From Stentor roeselii (Eukaryota; Ciliophora; Heterotrichea; Heterotrichida; Stentoridae), in the NCBI GenBank assembly GCA_006503475.1, contig RSEH01000197.1:26610-90609 (forward strand): a stretch of DNA of 64,000 bases, read 5' to 3'. This document shows positions 1-9,736 of this stretch, piece by piece; position 1 is the first letter of the stretch, and every line of letters begins with the position of its first letter. The position numbers were made by a program, and so were the translations under genes. The notes under the pieces are model-generated. The model was not told where the DNA came from. It saw only the letters and a list, made by a program, of their open reading frames with translations, and did not search any database.

Positions 1-144
1 GTTAGAAGTTTATCTGGTTGCTTATACTAAATTATAATGATTGAATGGGTAGAGATCACTTATTAGGATTAAGATATTTTAAATTTTGGTAGAAAAGTAA
101 AGAAATTCAATTTATCTAATAATTTAAACACATGGAATTCAAGA

Positions 145-411
145 GAGAATAAATGTGGAAATTTTTTACATTCAAAAAAGTTTTTTTAAATTGAATTAAA
201 AGATAGTTCAAGAGCAACTATTCACTTAAAATAGTCTTAACTTGATAATTACTCTATTAGGTTACAGCCTTAAAAGTTGAAGCGAGAATAATGTGGAAAT
301 TTTTACATTCAAAAAGTTTTTTTAAATTGAACAAAAAGATAGTTCAAGAGCAACTATTAACTTAAAATAGTCTTAACTTGATAATTACTCTATTAAGTTA
401 CAGCCTTAAAA
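145..411. repeat. Two-copy direct repeat, period 136 bp
   Basis: Copy 1 spans about 145-275 and copy 2 about 284-411, separated by 8 bp. The copies differ by a few substitutions and single-base changes. Copy 2 ends exactly on the stop codon (406-408, minus strand) of the neighbouring PG-rich gene. Copy 1 carries the matching TTA at 270-272, but the coding sequence beyond it is absent. The unit is therefore a duplicated 3' end/3' UTR. Positions 1-144 hold no gene that I can see. Confidence 0.9.
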
Positions 412-1758
412 ACCAGCAGGTAAAAGTGAAGACATTCTCTTCTGAAAAACTTTTCCAATTCTCCCTTGTTCACTAAATATCAAATTTCTCCATAAATTTT
501 TCTCATTCAAAGCAAACAAAATAATCTCCTTGATTTTTACATCTTTAAACTCCTGATTAATATTGACCTTCGGAGGTGGAATGGGATATTCAACAATAAG
601 ATCATTTCCAAGCAACCATCGATTTTTCTTATTCTGTCGATGAACAGATCGAAAGTGAGTTTTATAAATTTTCAGTTCTTTCAAATAATCCAAAATCCTT
701 TCCCTTATAAATTTTCTAAGATAAATGATTTTGATCTCAATAGGAATATTCAAACAGCCATCAATCCCCGGTCCATCTTTCATGCTATGAATCGACAAAG
801 CTTTTCTAATCCTTTTCTGTGAAGGTTGAGCCTCTCCTTCCATTTCATTTTCCGATTTATTCCATCGAATGATCAAAGACTGGTAAAGTGAAACTTTATA
901 AAACATCGCAGCTCTCATCAAATTTCTGATTTTATCGAAATTGTTTAAAAATTTCATCGTCATCTTGCGAACTGATGAGCAAAGTAAAAAAGATTCAAGA
1001 GTATAGGAAATAATTCTTCTGTAGCGCTTTTGTCGTTGTCTTAACCAGAGCTTGACGTACCTTGTAAGGTAAATCCGGATGATCTGATTAAAAATTACTC
1101 GCATTCCTTTAAAGTACTTATGGCGAATGTGGATTCTTAGCATTTTTCCAATGAATTTCATTTGATATTGAAAAATCTTCAGGTATTTACTCGACCGTCT
1201 TTTCAGAGCTTTCTTGCAAATCATCTGGTACTTCAAAGAAGTCGTGATTGTCACGTAAACATTTAAAACAAGCCAAGTTTTCTTGATTTCTGCGATTTCC
1301 TAAATGAAAAATACTTTCATCCTCATGCGATAACCAAATTTTCTGAATTTTTCTTTGGATTTCTCGACTTTTCTCTTGATTTTCAAGTCATTTACATTTT
1401 TTCTAGTGATTTTCGCGACTTCTGAACGGATTTTGTTCTTGTCGGTGAATTGTTTTAGAATTTGTTGTCTTTCTTCTTTTGAGAGGAATGCGGTTTCTTT
1501 GTTTTTTATGATTCGCTTGTGGATTTTTTCTTTTTCTTCTGTGGTTATTTTTTTGTGGTTGAAGAACTTGGCGAAGTAGTCGCTGTTCTCGAATCGCTCC
1601 GATCTGGGGAACTCGAAGGATGGAGTTTCGATTGACTTTGATATTGAGTAACGGCCTGGGCCGAGAGCGGAGCCAGTTGAGGTTTGAGGAATCAGATTTC
1701 TTGTGCTTGGACGAGTCGCGTATGAACTTCTTGGTCGCTTGTTTAAATATGCGAACAT
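406..1758 (-). CDS. PG-rich (STPGR/SHIPPO-like) ciliary protein
   Basis: Two exons of 445 codons in all, joined by a 15-nt intron at 1300-1314 (minus strand GTATTTTTCATTTAG). Exon 1 alone would stop inside the intron, and exon 2 has no ATG start of its own, so the join is needed. Near residue 33 is GPGRYSISKSIETPSFEF, the form of a sperm-tail PG-rich repeat (P-G-x-Y ... F ... R). This repeat is known from proteins bound to axonemal or cortical microtubules. The rest is strongly basic, rich in Lys, Arg, Ile and Phe, with a helical K/E segment at residues 70-145. Only one clear PG repeat is present, so the family call is tentative. The stop codon lies in the second copy of the 136-bp repeat. 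Confidence 0.7.
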
Positions 1759-1827
1759 AGAAAAGTGATTTACATTGAATTAGTCATGATTTTTAAATTA
1801 GAGAGAAAAGATTCTTTAGATTATTGC

Positions 1828-1847
1828 TAATCACTTATTTGTGATTA
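1828..1847. repeat. Small inverted repeat
   Basis: TAATCAC (1828-1834) and GTGATTA (1841-1847) can form a 7-bp stem with a 6-nt loop, in the spacer between the PG-rich gene and the Myb gene. This may be chance in AT-rich DNA. Confidence 0.35.
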
Positions 1848-1973
1848 TAAACATATTTATTTACAATCATAAACGAAAAACTGGATAGTAGAAGTTAAGG
1901 AAAATATTTTATTTAATGGATCATAAATTCACCTAAATTCATTTCTTGAAAGTTTAATAAGATTATATATTTC

Positions 1974-2708
1974 TCATTTTGAAACTCTAAATTTAGGTGA
2001 CTCAACATCTCCAGGTTTCTTATTCTTACTAGCTAGTTCAATAATCTGTGTTTTCGCAGAGTCAATATTATTTTGAATCTCAAACAATTTTTCATACAAC
2101 TTTTGAATCTGGTTTCTTTTTTCAGCATCAGAAAGTTCACTCAAAGGTCTAGTATCAATTTCAAACTTTCCGTCACTTGTTTTTTCATCTCCAGACCTGG
2201 GCGATCCTGTCATTTTCCTTTTAATACTTCCATAAAATCTATTTTTTATAGCTGAGGAGCTTATTCCAGGAAAAAAATTTGATATTTTTTTCCATTGTCC
2301 TCCATGAGTTTGATACAACTTATAAATAAGTCGGTCCTGTTCATTTGTCCAGTCAATTTTTTGCTTTCCTTCATTTAAAGTGTTCCATCTTTGCTCAACT
2401 GATCTCGGAGACGTATTCGGGAAAGATTTGGCTACTTCTTCCCATTTAAAGTTGTTAGAAACAGCCTGGTCAATAAGAGTTTTATCTTCTTCAGCAGTCC
2501 AAACATTTGACTTCTTTTCACTGGATTTCTCAGAAAACTCTGAAGAATGAATTGATCGCGGTTCTGGGTAGATATCATCTGATTTCAATGAAGAGTCCAG
2601 GGCTGGAGCCAGACTTTCCAAATCTCGGCTTATGCAGATTGATGTCAGGTCTGGGATGACTTCTTGCCAGAACTCTAATGAGGTGTCTATTGCCTTGAGC
2701 CAAGACAT
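1974..2708 (-). CDS. Two-repeat Myb (R2R3-type) DNA-binding protein
   Basis: 244 residues. Two Myb/SANT repeats follow an acidic, Ser-rich leader. The first is at about residues 68-115 (VWTAEEDKTLIDQAV ... EQRWNTL) and the second at about 118-168 (IDWTNEQDRLIYKLY ... IKNRFYGSIKRK). Each has spaced Trp residues and a C-terminal recognition helix of the RWxxL or KNRFxxxIK type. Such proteins bind DNA as nuclear transcription regulators. The tail is a charged coiled region. The stop is TGA (1974-1976), which is useful evidence on the genetic code. The start is the first ATG after an AT-rich leader. This is one of three Myb-type genes in the window. Confidence 0.85.
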   Translation of the reverse strand: MSWLKAIDTSLEFWQEVIPDLTSICISRDLESLAPALDSSLKSDDIYPEPRSIHSSEFSEKSSEKKSNVWTAEEDKTLIDQAVSNNFKWEEVAKSFPNTSPRSVEQRWNTLNEGKQKIDWTNEQDRLIYKLYQTHGGQWKKISNFFPGISSSAIKNRFYGSIKRKMTGSPRSGDEKTSDGKFEIDTRPLSELSDAEKRNQIQKLYEKLFEIQNNIDSAKTQIIELASKNKKPGDVESPKFRVSK

Positions 2709-2771
2709 ATATTTGCCATTGAAGCCGTTTTGATCAAGCTATTTTTCAGTAATTTAGAGAATTTCTATTAT

Positions 2772-3803
2772 TTAAAGTCCTGACCTCTCAAGATACTCGT
2801 CCACTTTTCTCAAGTATTCAGATTTCAGGTCTTCTGGAATAAAAGAAGCGATAAATGAGTCTTTTGCAAGTTTTCCGAGAATCAGCTTTATTTCTGAATC
2901 AGTTTTTCCTGTGAAACTTTTGGCAACTGCTAGATAGTTATCGTTGAGGAAGCCTCCGAGAAGGGTTGGATCATCTGAGTTTATTGTGATTTTTAAACCA
3001 TTTTCCATCAATTTTTGGATGATGTGATCTCCGTCGAAGAATTTTTCAAGGACTTTTAAGTTGTAATTCGAAAGAGGGCAGACTGTAAGGAAGATGTCTG
3101 AGTCTCGAAGGAATTTAACCAGGTAAGGATCTTCAAGACATCTAACTCCATGATCAATCCGATTAACCCGCAGATGATACAACGTATCAATCATGCATCT
3201 CGGGTCTCCAAACTCTCCTGAATGTCCAGTAAAGTACTTATACCCTATTTTCCGGCACTCATCATACATATAAGCAAAGCTTCTGGCAGGATGTCCAATT
3301 TCGACTCCAGCATTTCCAATGGCAACAATAGAGTCCTTAAAAGGAGCAGATTCTCGAATCATATCTAAATTCAATTGAGGTGCTAAATGTTTAACAATGA
3401 TCAGAATGAAATTCGACCTGACCCCGAGTCGACTGAGTCCTTCTTCAGAGGCTCTTTTCAAAGTATTCATCACGTCTCCAAATGTGAAACCCATGGATAT
3501 ATAAGGAATGGGGCAAAATGATATTTCAGTGTAGATGATGTTCTCTGATGCGCATTGTTCGAGATAGTCCATGCAGACTTCGTAAAGGTCTTGCATGTCT
3601 TTGATCACGCTTGTATTTCTGTCGTATTCTTGAACGAATTGAAGGAAATCCTCGTAAAAACATCTAGTCGCTTGGATTTGCTCCACTGGAAGCATTGGTA
3701 CTTTGTTTTTTTCTGCCAACTTTATCATTCTTTCTACTTTTAAACTCCCTTCTAGATGCATGTGCAACTCGGCTTTAGGTAGACCTGCTATGAATGCTTC
3801 CAT
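2772..3803 (-). CDS. Adenosine/adenine deaminase family protein
   Basis: 343 residues, normal length for the family. It hydrolyses the 6-amino group of adenosine or adenine in purine salvage. All the expected metal and catalytic motifs are visible: HMH at residues 14-16 within ELHMHLEGSL, GHSGEFGDP near residue 195 (zinc His and catalytic Glu), RIDHG near residue 213, and NSDDPTLLGG near residue 276 (catalytic Asp pair). The SDDP..GG form and the LPKAELHMHLEGSL start look more like the adenine deaminase (Aah1) branch than mammalian ADA. N6-methyl-AMP deaminase is a further relative. Substrate cannot be fixed by eye. The protein appears cytosolic, with no signal peptide. Confidence 0.88.
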   Translation of the reverse strand: MEAFIAGLPKAELHMHLEGSLKVERMIKLAEKNKVPMLPVEQIQATRCFYEDFLQFVQEYDRNTSVIKDMQDLYEVCMDYLEQCASENIIYTEISFCPIPYISMGFTFGDVMNTLKRASEEGLSRLGVRSNFILIIVKHLAPQLNLDMIRESAPFKDSIVAIGNAGVEIGHPARSFAYMYDECRKIGYKYFTGHSGEFGDPRCMIDTLYHLRVNRIDHGVRCLEDPYLVKFLRDSDIFLTVCPLSNYNLKVLEKFFDGDHIIQKLMENGLKITINSDDPTLLGGFLNDNYLAVAKSFTGKTDSEIKLILGKLAKDSFIASFIPEDLKSEYLRKVDEYLERSGL

Positions 3804-3932
3804 TTATGTTGTGGCTTTGAAATAGGGTGGTGGGTGATTGGCAAGTGAAGGTAATATTCAATAAAACTTATATTAACGAAAAAAGAGAAAATCAAGAGTT
3901 TCATTAGAGTTCTTTATTTGAATTAAGTTTAC

Positions 3933-4346
3933 CTACACCAATTGGTTAATTAAACTGTTTCGTCTTGATGTATGAATGAATTTCACAGAACATTTCCTTA
4001 TTTTAAAGTTTTCTCTTAACAGATTATCTAGAATGTTGTCTAGATACGGCTCTTGTATTCTAGTTAATCTCGCATTTTTTAGTTTAATTATTTTTCTTCT
4101 TGGAGAAGTATCATAAAGGTGCTCGAATTTAACACCTGATCGAGAATGAGTCAGATGTTTCGAAAACTTTCTGACTTTTGTCTTATCAAAAACGATGCAC
4201 TTGCCTGGTTGTTTTTTTAAATTATTTCTTAGTTTTTCAAATATTTTGCTATTGAGTTTTGATTCACAGTTAAAATCTTCACTCTTTCCTAGATGATGAC
4301 TTGGCTTCATTCTAAGCAAACTTAACGGAATTTCTACAAGATCCAT
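3933..4346 (-). CDS. Hypothetical basic protein
   Basis: 137 residues. I do not recognise it. It is Lys/Arg-rich (for example RRKIIKLKNARLTRI), has no membrane segment, and starts at an ATG with the usual TATAA-like context a few bases upstream. It is divergent from the CIMIP2-like gene, with 146 bp between the two starts. Stop codon TAG. Confidence 0.6.
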   Translation of the reverse strand: MDLVEIPLSLLRMKPSHHLGKSEDFNCESKLNSKIFEKLRNNLKKQPGKCIVFDKTKVRKFSKHLTHSRSGVKFEHLYDTSPRRKIIKLKNARLTRIQEPYLDNILDNLLRENFKIRKCSVKFIHTSRRNSLINQLV

Positions 4347-4492
4347 AATTATAAGGAATAATCAAATGAGTTCAATTCTAATACCTAACATTCTAACACC
4401 CAGTACCTTTCATGTAAGCCTATAATCAATTACTTTATCTCGCCCTTCTCATTCTTCAATATTTCAAGAGTTCCCGAAAAATTCAAACAGTT

Positions 4493-5203
4493 ATGGCTAT
4501 AAATATGAGTGGGACAAAACATTTACCAGGCTACACAGGCCACATTCCATCAGAACTAGACCAAGAGGAAGGAATCGGTCGAAGTGTTGCAAGAAGTCAT
4601 ATTCCAGGTTACCAGGGTTACATCCCAAGCGTAAAATCCGAGAACCTATACGGGGAAACCTACGGAAAGACTACATTTAAGTCCTCAGTAGGAGAGTTCC
4701 CAAAAGGTTTAGACGTGGATGCAAAAGACAAATACCGTTCAGTTCACCGAGACCAGTTCATAAATTTATACCAAGTGAAGGAAAAAACCGCCAGTGAAAT
4801 GCTCGGAGTTGAAGGAAAAAAGTCCAACGAGCCTCCTCTCATCCCTGTAGAAACACGCAACAGGTTCTGGGGAATCGAAGACCCTGAAGCTGACTTCAAA
4901 CGAGCCACAAATGGCTTCTTCGGAGACGGCCTTTATCGAGAAGAAGCCCAACCTGAACAGAATGATTACAAGACTAATACTTTGAACTTTTTTGGAAAAC
5001 CTAAGACTGAGAAACCTTCAAGACATGGAGAACCTATTCCAGGGTATACTGGCTTTTTGAAGAGAGTCGTTGCTGATAATGTGTTTGGAGTTACTTATGC
5101 CAATTCCAGAAAGAATGCACTTAGTGACTTTAAAGAACAGAAGGGAGAAAAAGCTGAGGTTTTACAGGATAGAGCTGTATTCGTTCCTGAATACAGACGT
5201 TAA
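4493..5203 (+). CDS. CIMIP2 (FAM166)-like ciliary microtubule inner protein
   Basis: 236 residues. Three copies of the family signature are visible: LPGYTGHIPS (residues 11-20), IPGYQGYIPS followed by the YGETYGKTTF block (about 37-65), and IPGYTGFLKR followed by FGVTYANSR near residue 190. In CIMIP2/FAM166 proteins this PGYxG ... G.tYg pattern marks microtubule inner proteins that line ciliary doublets. The protein is soluble and lacks other domains. An in-frame Met at residue 5 is an alternative start. It sits 38 bp upstream of the next gene on the same strand. Confidence 0.82.
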   Translation: MAINMSGTKHLPGYTGHIPSELDQEEGIGRSVARSHIPGYQGYIPSVKSENLYGETYGKTTFKSSVGEFPKGLDVDAKDKYRSVHRDQFINLYQVKEKTASEMLGVEGKKSNEPPLIPVETRNRFWGIEDPEADFKRATNGFFGDGLYREEAQPEQNDYKTNTLNFFGKPKTEKPSRHGEPIPGYTGFLKRVVADNVFGVTYANSRKNALSDFKEQKGEKAEVLQDRAVFVPEYRR

Positions 5204-5241
5204 AGTAGATAATAGTAGATGTGAATAAAGGAAGATTATAA

Positions 5242-6504
5242 ATGGGAATTGAACAGGAACGATTTGTGGAATCTTTTAGTCAGGATCTTGTCTGCTGTAT
5301 CTGTCTTTTTGTCCTGGATGACCCTGTAGAATGTAAAACATGCCAAACAAATTTCTGCTCAGAATGCATCAAAAAAGTATTAGAGACCAAGAAAATGTGT
5401 CCAAACCAATGCCCACTAGAACTACAAAAATCCCATCGATTTTTAAGATCAACTCTAAGCAACTTAAGTCTCCGATGCATAAACAATGACCTAGGCTGCG
5501 ACAAAATCTTAAAACTCGAGCAAATCAAGTCGCACGAAGCCCTTGAATGTCAGTTCCGCCGAGCAAAATGCAAATATTCAACTTGCCAAGTAACCCTATC
5601 CATAAAAGACTTAGAATCTCATGAAGAGACCTGCAAGTTCAAATCAATCACATGTTCAGACTGTAAAGAAAATTTATTCATTCATCAAATTTCTGATCAT
5701 TCTTGCATAAAAATGTTGAAAGAAAGAATACACTCACTTTGCCTTGAATACGAAAATAATTTAGAAATATTGAAAAAGGTGAAAGACTATCAAAATAACA
5801 GATTATTTGAATTGAACCATCAAGTTCATCAAGGCTCGAAATGCAGCAATTGCGATATGGACCCAATCAGAGGAGTTATGAACATGTGTTCAAAATGTCC
5901 TACTTTTCGACTATGCTGGTCTTGCTACCCGAGCACCCATCACGAGCACTCTTTTTACCAACTTCCTAACACCCTGGGCCACTTTGGAGTTACTTGTGAC
6001 TCTTGCTTCACTCAACCTATTCAGGGACTGAGGTTCAAGTGTCAGATTTGTGATGATTTTGGTAAGTTTTAAATAGACTTGTGTTATTCTTGTAGAGTGA
6101 ATAAAGAACATCCTCATGATTTTCATGTTTTAGTACCTTTTGATGTTCATGTTGTTCCGGTTAAACCTGATAGGATCAGCTATAAAAATGGAGACAATTT
6201 TATTAGACAATGGGAAATTTTTAACAATTCTACTCAAACTATTGATAGTATTCTTATGGAAGTTATTGGGGGAGATGCTTGCAGTATTTTTTAGGTAGTT
6301 AGGAATTATCGGATTTACTTTGGAGACTTGAAGATTTTACCGTTGTCTTGGAATGTTTTAACTGTTAAAGAAAATGTATTTCAGCCGATTCCTGGGATTT
6401 ATCATGCGGAATTTAGACTTAGGACTGAATCTAGATTTTCATTTTTTGGCCCGCCGTTGAGTTACTCTTTGGTAGTGATTCCATCTAGTGCGATAAATAA
6501 ATAA
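5242..6504 (+). CDS. RING-TRAF-ZZ-ZZ-FW protein (NBR1-like C-terminus)
   Basis: Three exons of 410 residues in all, with 15-nt introns at 6062-6076 (GTAAGTTTTAAATAG) and 6284-6298 (GTATTTTTTAGGTAG). Order: RING-like finger at about residues 16-55 (CCICLFVLDDPVE ... FCSECIKK ... MCP), where the usual His ligand position holds another residue; TRAF-type zinc fingers at about 75-150 (paired Cys with spaced His); two ZZ fingers at about 198-240 and 250-295, the second completed only after splicing (CQICDDF|DLCYSC); then an FW/Ig-like NBR1 domain at about 300-405 (QWEIFNNST ... PIPGIYHAEFRL ... FFGPPLSYSLVVI). ZZ plus FW is the core of the NBR1 selective-autophagy receptor. The RING-TRAF part suggests ubiquitin ligase activity. 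No LIR motif was sought in detail. Function is inferred. Confidence 0.85.
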
Positions 6505-6750
6505 TTTACATGCAATGATTTTATTATTTTTCACTGGAAAAAGAAATATAACAAAAAATCCTTAAATATGATAATCAAATAGTATTAACTATAAAGTCTC
6601 AACTTAAACCACTTCTAAAATCTTAAAACCCCTAATTTAAAAATCATGAAACATCAATCCTCCATATCTAAAGATACATCATCCTTAAAATACCATTAAA
6701 AATGAAAATCTTTAAATCTTAAAAGATCATCAAGATACAAAATCCTTATA

Positions 6751-7752
6751 ATGAATATCTTAGTCACAGGAGGCTTAGGCTACATCGGAAGTCACACAAT
6801 CTTAGAGTTATCTTCAATATCATCAAAAATTCACATAATCGACAATCTCTGCAATTCCCACAAATCAACCTTCTCAACATTACAACAAGAACTGCCATCA
6901 ACAATTCTCCATCTTCACGAAGGTGACATATCCAACTTTGACTTTCTTTCAAGTATTTTTCCTGAAGACTTAGACGTAGTCTTCCATTTCGCAGCTCAAA
7001 AATCATGTCTTCAAAGCGACGAAAATCAATCTTCCTACAACAGTTCAAACCTCGAAGGAACCCAGAACATTTTAAGATGCATGGAAAGGTTCAACGTGAA
7101 AAAATTGATTTTCAGTTCATCAGCAAGTGTTTATAAACAGTCCTGGCTGCCAGTCAAAGAAAATGACGAGACCAGCCCTTTAACAACCTACTCTAAAACA
7201 AAGCTTGCAAATGAAAAAATGATTGAATTGTTTAGCAAGAAACATCCTGACTTCCAGTCAATTATTTTCAGATATTTCAACCCGGCAGGTGCACATTATT
7301 TAGCGAAAATTGGAGAAAATGGGAAAATTGAAAATGGAGGACTTTTCGAAGGGATTAGAAAAGTGATCACTGGAAAAGTTTCTAAATTCAAGGTTTATGG
7401 GAATTGTTTTAATACTTTTGATGGAAGTGCTGTTAGGGATTTTGTTCATGTTCATGATTTGGCTCGTGCTAATGTTATGGCTTTAAATGTCTTAACACCT
7501 GGAGTGAAAGTTTTTAACTTGGGAAGTGGAAAGGGTACAAGTGTCTTGCAAATCGTTGAAATTTGTCAGAAGGTCTCTGGGGTTCAGATTGAAGTTGAAG
7601 TTAAAGAAGGAAGAGTTAATGAACTTGAGTTTTCTTTAGCAGATCTTTCGAAGGTACTTGATGAAATTCCTTGGAAACCTTTAAAAGATGTTGAAAGTAT
7701 TTGTAGAGATTTTTGCATGTTTGTTAAAATATCTGAAGGATTAGATAGGTAA
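6751..7752 (+). CDS. galE: UDP-glucose 4-epimerase
   Basis: 333 residues, close to the usual 338. It interconverts UDP-glucose and UDP-galactose (Leloir pathway) in the cytosol. The NAD-binding glycine motif GGLGYIG is at residues 7-13. The catalytic Ser region FSSSASVYK is near 127, YSKTK gives the Tyr-x3-Lys pair near 147, and RYFNPAGAH is near 170. VRDFVHVHDLA and NLGSGKGTSVLQ are in the C-terminal half. The start is the first ATG after a CA-rich leader with TATAA directly before it. Codon use changes from C-rich early to G/T-rich late, as in many genes here. The last ~15 residues are shorter and less typical than in bacterial GalE. Confidence 0.92.
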   Translation: MNILVTGGLGYIGSHTILELSSISSKIHIIDNLCNSHKSTFSTLQQELPSTILHLHEGDISNFDFLSSIFPEDLDVVFHFAAQKSCLQSDENQSSYNSSNLEGTQNILRCMERFNVKKLIFSSSASVYKQSWLPVKENDETSPLTTYSKTKLANEKMIELFSKKHPDFQSIIFRYFNPAGAHYLAKIGENGKIENGGLFEGIRKVITGKVSKFKVYGNCFNTFDGSAVRDFVHVHDLARANVMALNVLTPGVKVFNLGSGKGTSVLQIVEICQKVSGVQIEVEVKEGRVNELEFSLADLSKVLDEIPWKPLKDVESICRDFCMFVKISEGLDR

Positions 7753-7883
7753 TGTGAGTAGAGATTAATGGGTCTTTAAAGGAAAAGTCTTGTAATTATC
7801 GTGAGGGTGTTAAGATTCCTTTTGCTTCTTATAAAGGAAATATTTTCTGCTAGCGCTATTTTAAGATCTAATCATTTATAAAG

Positions 7884-9152
7884 ATGCTCATTCAAACTTA
7901 CTTGAAACAGGGAAACTTGGATACTGAGAAAATCTTGAACATTGACTGGACCAACAACATGATGGACCTCGGCTTCATTCTTGGAATTTCAGGACAAATT
8001 CAAGTTGAACCTAAGATCCTAGAAAACATTGCATCTAACACTCGCCTCAACTCTTCAATTCGATTAGTCTCGCTCATGAGATGTCTCGAATCCATGACTC
8101 CTGAAATAGAAAAAGTTAATGAAACTGATAAAGACACAGGAAGACAACTTTTAATGCGATTTGATCATTTCGCAACATCAATCAATCATCTAAAAGACCA
8201 CTTTGGACTCTTAAAAGATTCAATTAGCAAAGTTTTTTCTTCAACTATGAAGAAACTGCTAGAAAAATGCAGCTTGAATCATAAAATCACTCTTCTTGGG
8301 ATCCAGGCCTTTAAAAACTCAGAAATTTTAGACTTTTCTCCAAGTCTTCAGCTTCTTTCACTTGAAGACCTGGAAAAAATCGACCGACATAAAGAAATAA
8401 GTCCAGGAGAAGCCTTGTCTGTGATAGGAAAATCATGTAAAATCATCAATTCAAACAAAATTCGTGCAGGTGACCCTCTTAGTATTTTGACCTACAACAC
8501 TTTTTATGATATTCTGAAATTTTCTAATATTCAAGAAAATGATTTTCAGACTTCTCAGTCATTTTTAGTTGATTTTCAGGAAAATTTCACACCTAAACAA
8601 AAAAAATGTTTTTTTGATATAAGTTCAACAATTTCGAAAAAATTAGGAATTTCTTTAAATCCTTTGATTCTTAACTTTTCGGAACAAAAAGAAAAATCCA
8701 GGAATCAAGTCAAGGAGGAAGAATGGGTTGTCAGGAATAAGGTCTCGTTGAAAAATGAGGAAAATCATGAGACTGCAAAAGAGGAAAATAAAGGCTCTCA
8801 GGCCGGTGAAAGGAAAGATAATGGGAAGAAAGGGGATGAACTTGAGAATATCGTCGCTGAAATGTTTGACAGGTTTTATTTTGAACTTGAAGAAAATCTT
8901 AATAATAAGAAAGTTGTTCGTACTGAAGATTTGGGAAAACAACTGAAGGATATAAATGATATTTCAAGTCATTTACTTTATGAAAATTTAGAATACTATT
9001 CAAGGATTGAAGAGAAATATACAGGAAAGTTATTACTTTGGAAGTTGATTTCTAAGACTTTACATGAAATCAGAATTTTTAATATTGAGCAAAGAAATGT
9101 GATTAACAGCAATATAGATAGATTGAAAGATAATAGGAGATATAGACATTAA
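7884..9152 (+). CDS. Hypothetical protein, mostly helical
   Basis: 422 residues. I do not recognise a family. The N-terminal 280 residues look helical and compact. Residues ~275-320 are a very charged, low-complexity linker rich in Glu and Lys. The C-terminal 100 residues are again helical and end in a basic tail. There is no signal peptide or membrane segment. It lies 131 bp after galE on the same strand. Confidence 0.65.
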   Translation: MLIQTYLKQGNLDTEKILNIDWTNNMMDLGFILGISGQIQVEPKILENIASNTRLNSSIRLVSLMRCLESMTPEIEKVNETDKDTGRQLLMRFDHFATSINHLKDHFGLLKDSISKVFSSTMKKLLEKCSLNHKITLLGIQAFKNSEILDFSPSLQLLSLEDLEKIDRHKEISPGEALSVIGKSCKIINSNKIRAGDPLSILTYNTFYDILKFSNIQENDFQTSQSFLVDFQENFTPKQKKCFFDISSTISKKLGISLNPLILNFSEQKEKSRNQVKEEEWVVRNKVSLKNEENHETAKEENKGSQAGERKDNGKKGDELENIVAEMFDRFYFELEENLNNKKVVRTEDLGKQLKDINDISSHLLYENLEYYSRIEEKYTGKLLLWKLISKTLHEIRIFNIEQRNVINSNIDRLKDNRRYRH

Positions 9153-9255
9153 GATTTACTAGAATAGCTTTTATGGCATGATGTGTTTTAAGAATTATAA
9201 TAGGATTAGCAAGCATAAGCATTAACAAACTCCATCCTAATTTAATTCTGAAACG

Positions 9256-9654
9256 ATGGCTATAGTAATGAAAAATAACTCAAATAAGCGTTCATTCATT
9301 TTCGGGGCTCCTCAATGTAGGATCTCCCGACTTCCTCCAATAAACCCGAAAAACCTTCCAAAGGTAAAAAGTCAAAAACTCGAGTTAAAAAGTCCAGCTT
9401 ATTCAACATCAGCATCTTCAGATTCATCACCTATGATGAGAAATCATCTATCAGGAGACTTTTTGCCATATATATACGCTCAGAACGGGATGGAATGTGT
9501 AAAAACTCAACTTCGGAAACTAGGAACTCCTATAAGTTTGTTATTCAAGTTAGAAAAAAAGAAAAGTTCAGTTAATTTGATAGAAGACCTGCCAGATGAA
9601 GACTTCCGAAGCCAGCAAAAAGCATTTACATACGACACACTAGACCTAAATTAA
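9256..9654 (+). CDS. Hypothetical small protein
   Basis: 132 residues, unknown family. Basic and Ser/Pro-rich in the first half (RISRLPPINPKNLPKVKS), then a short hydrophobic patch (PISLLFKLEKKKS) and an acidic tail. No known motif. A second ATG lies five codons in. Convergent with the next gene, 82 bp between stops. Confidence 0.55.
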   Translation: MAIVMKNNSNKRSFIFGAPQCRISRLPPINPKNLPKVKSQKLELKSPAYSTSASSDSSPMMRNHLSGDFLPYIYAQNGMECVKTQLRKLGTPISLLFKLEKKKSSVNLIEDLPDEDFRSQQKAFTYDTLDLN

Positions 9655-9736
9655 CTATAATAATTAACTCTTACCATCAGGCAATCTTTTATTTTTAAAT
9701 AAAAACCCTGAGATTTTCTTTACTTTTCCACAGGAT

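Noticed and set aside
7753-7883. Extension of galE through an intron near GTAATGTGAGTAG
   Set aside because: Neither a 13- nor a 15-nt removal keeps an open frame, and the protein already has normal length.
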